A DNA stretch of 43,563 nucleotides from Defluviitaleaceae bacterium (GTDB lineage Bacteria > Bacillota > Clostridia > Lachnospirales > WQUN01). The translations under genes were made by a program, and so were the position numbers. The notes beneath the pieces were generated by a model. That model was not told the origin of the DNA and did not search any database. It saw only the letters and a program-made list of their open reading frames with translations. The stretch lies in NCBI GenBank assembly GCA_009785605.1, contig WQVY01000013.1, forward strand, positions 1-43,563, in the 5' to 3' direction. Below are positions 42,406 to 43,563 of the stretch, in pieces; within the stretch, counting starts at the first letter, position 1, and every line of letters begins with the position of its first letter.

Positions 42406-43197
42406 CAGCCCGCCAAACCTTATGCGGGCTTTTTCGCCTTCGGTAAAAATTTCATCTTCTGTTAAAGGTGCATCCAGTATCCCTGCGGCCATGTTTGTTA
42501 CTAGTCCAAAACCTGCAACTCGCATATCTAAACGCCTAGCCATAGCAACCTCATGTACGACGCTCATCCCTACCAGGTCGCCCCCAAGTATCCTGGCAGC
42601 TTTAATTTCCGCAGGGGTTTCAAACTGCGGGCCAGGCATATAAAAATAGACACCGTCCGCTAGGGATGTGTCTAGTTTATGTGCCTCGACTTTAGCCAAA
42701 GCAATATATTCACGGTCAAAGGCATGGCACATGTCCACAAACCTTGCGTCAAAGCCGGTAATATCCATACCCACCAGGGGGCTGGTATGGGTAAGGTTGA
42801 TATAGTCTGTAAGCATTACCAAGTCACCCACATTGTAAGCGGTGTTAATCCCGCCGCAAGCGCAGGTAAGCACAAGCCGCGTGGCTCCCAACATAGAAGC
42901 TACCCGCACTGGGAATGATACATCCGCAGGGGAATATCCCTCATATATGTGTAAGCGCCCTTGCATACACAGTACATCCCTACCTGCAAGCCTTCCGGCA
43001 ACAAGCCTACCCATGTGGCTGGGTGCGGTAGAAGATTTAAAATGTGGTATTTCGCTGTATGGTATTAGTGTGCTGTTTTCTAACTCATTTGCTACTTGCC
43101 CCAAACCAGAGCCTAATATTATTAGTGCTTCCGGGGTAATATTTAGTAGTGACTTAATATAGTCCGCGGCCTCGCGGTAGTTATCTTGTACATACAT
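42379..43197 (-). CDS. punA: Purine-nucleoside phosphorylase (trimeric, PunA type)
   Basis: About 272 residues of the low-molecular-mass trimeric PNP family, acting on inosine and guanosine. ALIILGSGLGQVANEL is the phosphate loop, with SHMGRLVAG, CMQGRLHIYEGYSP, TCACGGIN and GPQFETPAEIKAARILGGDLVGMS as family signatures. The start is ATG 43197 (GGTG six bases upstream); GTG 43206 is an alternative. It sits about 10 bases after the mecA-like stop and is probably cotranscribed with it. With deoD and guaB it completes a purine salvage set. Confidence 0.95.
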   Translation of the reverse strand: MYVQDNYREAADYIKSLLNITPEALIILGSGLGQVANELENSTLIPYSEIPHFKSSTAPSHMGRLVAGRLAGRDVLCMQGRLHIYEGYSPADVSFPVRVASMLGATRLVLTCACGGINTAYNVGDLVMLTDYINLTHTSPLVGMDITGFDARFVDMCHAFDREYIALAKVEAHKLDTSLADGVYFYMPGPQFETPAEIKAARILGGDLVGMSVVHEVAMARRLDMRVAGFGLVTNMAAGILDAPLTEDEIFTEGEKARIRFGGLLKQFVARM

Positions 43198-43208
43198 GTC
43201 AGTCACCG

Positions 43209-43563
43209 CTAATTTGCATCATAGATGCTAAGCTTACTTACAGCATCTGCCGCTATAAGCATCTCACCATGTTCGGCCAGATATTGTTGGCCTAAGCCGT
43301 TTGTTATATGCTTTTGGCCAAATTCTAACATGATAGCTTCCAAGTCCGCAGTTGTACGGTCATCTTCTGTTTCGTTCTTAATCCATAAATAAAATAGTCC
43401 ATCCAGCTTGTAAAGCTGGCTTTCGCCGCTAAACACCGCGTTTATTGCGCTTGCGGCAGTTGCGGCCATATCCAGCACTTCAAAAGAAAATACAACCTGG
43501 CTGTCTTCCCCCGGGTAATCCTGCTGCTCTATGAAATTATTGCGTTTAAAACGGCACCGGCCT
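43209..43563 (-). CDS. mecA: MecA-like adaptor protein, C-terminal part
   Basis: The frame is open from the right edge to a TAG at 43209, giving the last 117 or so residues. The pattern VVFSFEVLDMAATAASAI, then SGESQLYKLDGLFYLWI, LEFGQKH, YLAEHGEMLI and AVSKLSIY matches the C-terminal half of MecA, the adaptor that delivers substrates to ClpC. The N-terminal half lies outside the window, so identity rests on the C-terminus alone. Confidence 0.72.
   Translation of the reverse strand, partial: GRCRFKRNNFIEQQDYPGEDSQVVFSFEVLDMAATAASAINAVFSGESQLYKLDGLFYLWIKNETEDDRTTADLEAIMLEFGQKHITNGLGQQYLAEHGEMLIAADAVSKLSIYDAN

Overview
The window reads as the chromosome of a Gram-positive, spore-forming member of the Bacillota, most likely class Clostridia. 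The evidence is the spoVT gene, a DivIVA protein, the cysS-mrnC-rlmB-rae1 and dnaX-ybaB-recR gene orders, a MecA fragment, the strong AGGAGG-type ribosome binding sites and the frequent rho-independent hairpins. I cannot name a genus. There are no rRNA genes, CRISPR arrays, recognisable prophage genes or transposase genes.

Layout. 1-4238: a secreted giant protein built of InlB/Listeria-Bacteroides-type repeats (minus strand, runs off the left edge), followed by an intergenic stretch and tRNA-Leu(UAG). 4846-12196: recG, a YihY/BrkB membrane protein, an endonuclease III-like glycosylase, a nucleoside kinase and a membrane-anchored WG-repeat protein. 12311-15916 (minus): ispF-cysS-mrnC-rlmB-rae1, a tRNA, rRNA and RNA-decay operon. 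16095-20321 (plus): dnaX-ybaB-recR plus a MATE transporter. 20449-22534: a Gfo/Idh/MocA oxidoreductase, a probable structured noncoding RNA with its own promoter and terminator, and spoVT.

22600-33104 is the accessory part, all on the minus strand: an HD-domain pseudogene whose end lies in a long hairpin element, a nitroreductase, a NUDIX hydrolase, a lipoprotein, two translationally coupled three-domain fusion proteins (GrpB-phosphotransferase-protein kinase, then GNAT-nucleotidyltransferase-phosphotransferase), and a secreted protein with tandem carbohydrate-binding-like repeats. 33359-43563: a small orphan gene, a DivIVA protein with a very long Arg/Asp/Met-rich tail, a tyrosine recombinase, a TSCPD protein, a TPR protein, and a purine and nucleoside group (deoD, guaB, a second purine nucleoside phosphorylase) with tadA, a predicted HExxH protein, a small membrane protein and the C-terminal part of mecA.

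The most unusual items are the two adjacent fusion genes, which together carry six nucleotide- or acyl-transfer domains; the structured RNA at about 21525-21878; three long imperfect hairpins of 85 to 101 bp between genes (12202, 20324, 22612), which look like MITE-type elements; the HExxH protein beside tadA; and the low-complexity DivIVA tail. Functions are inferred from motifs read by eye; no database search was run.
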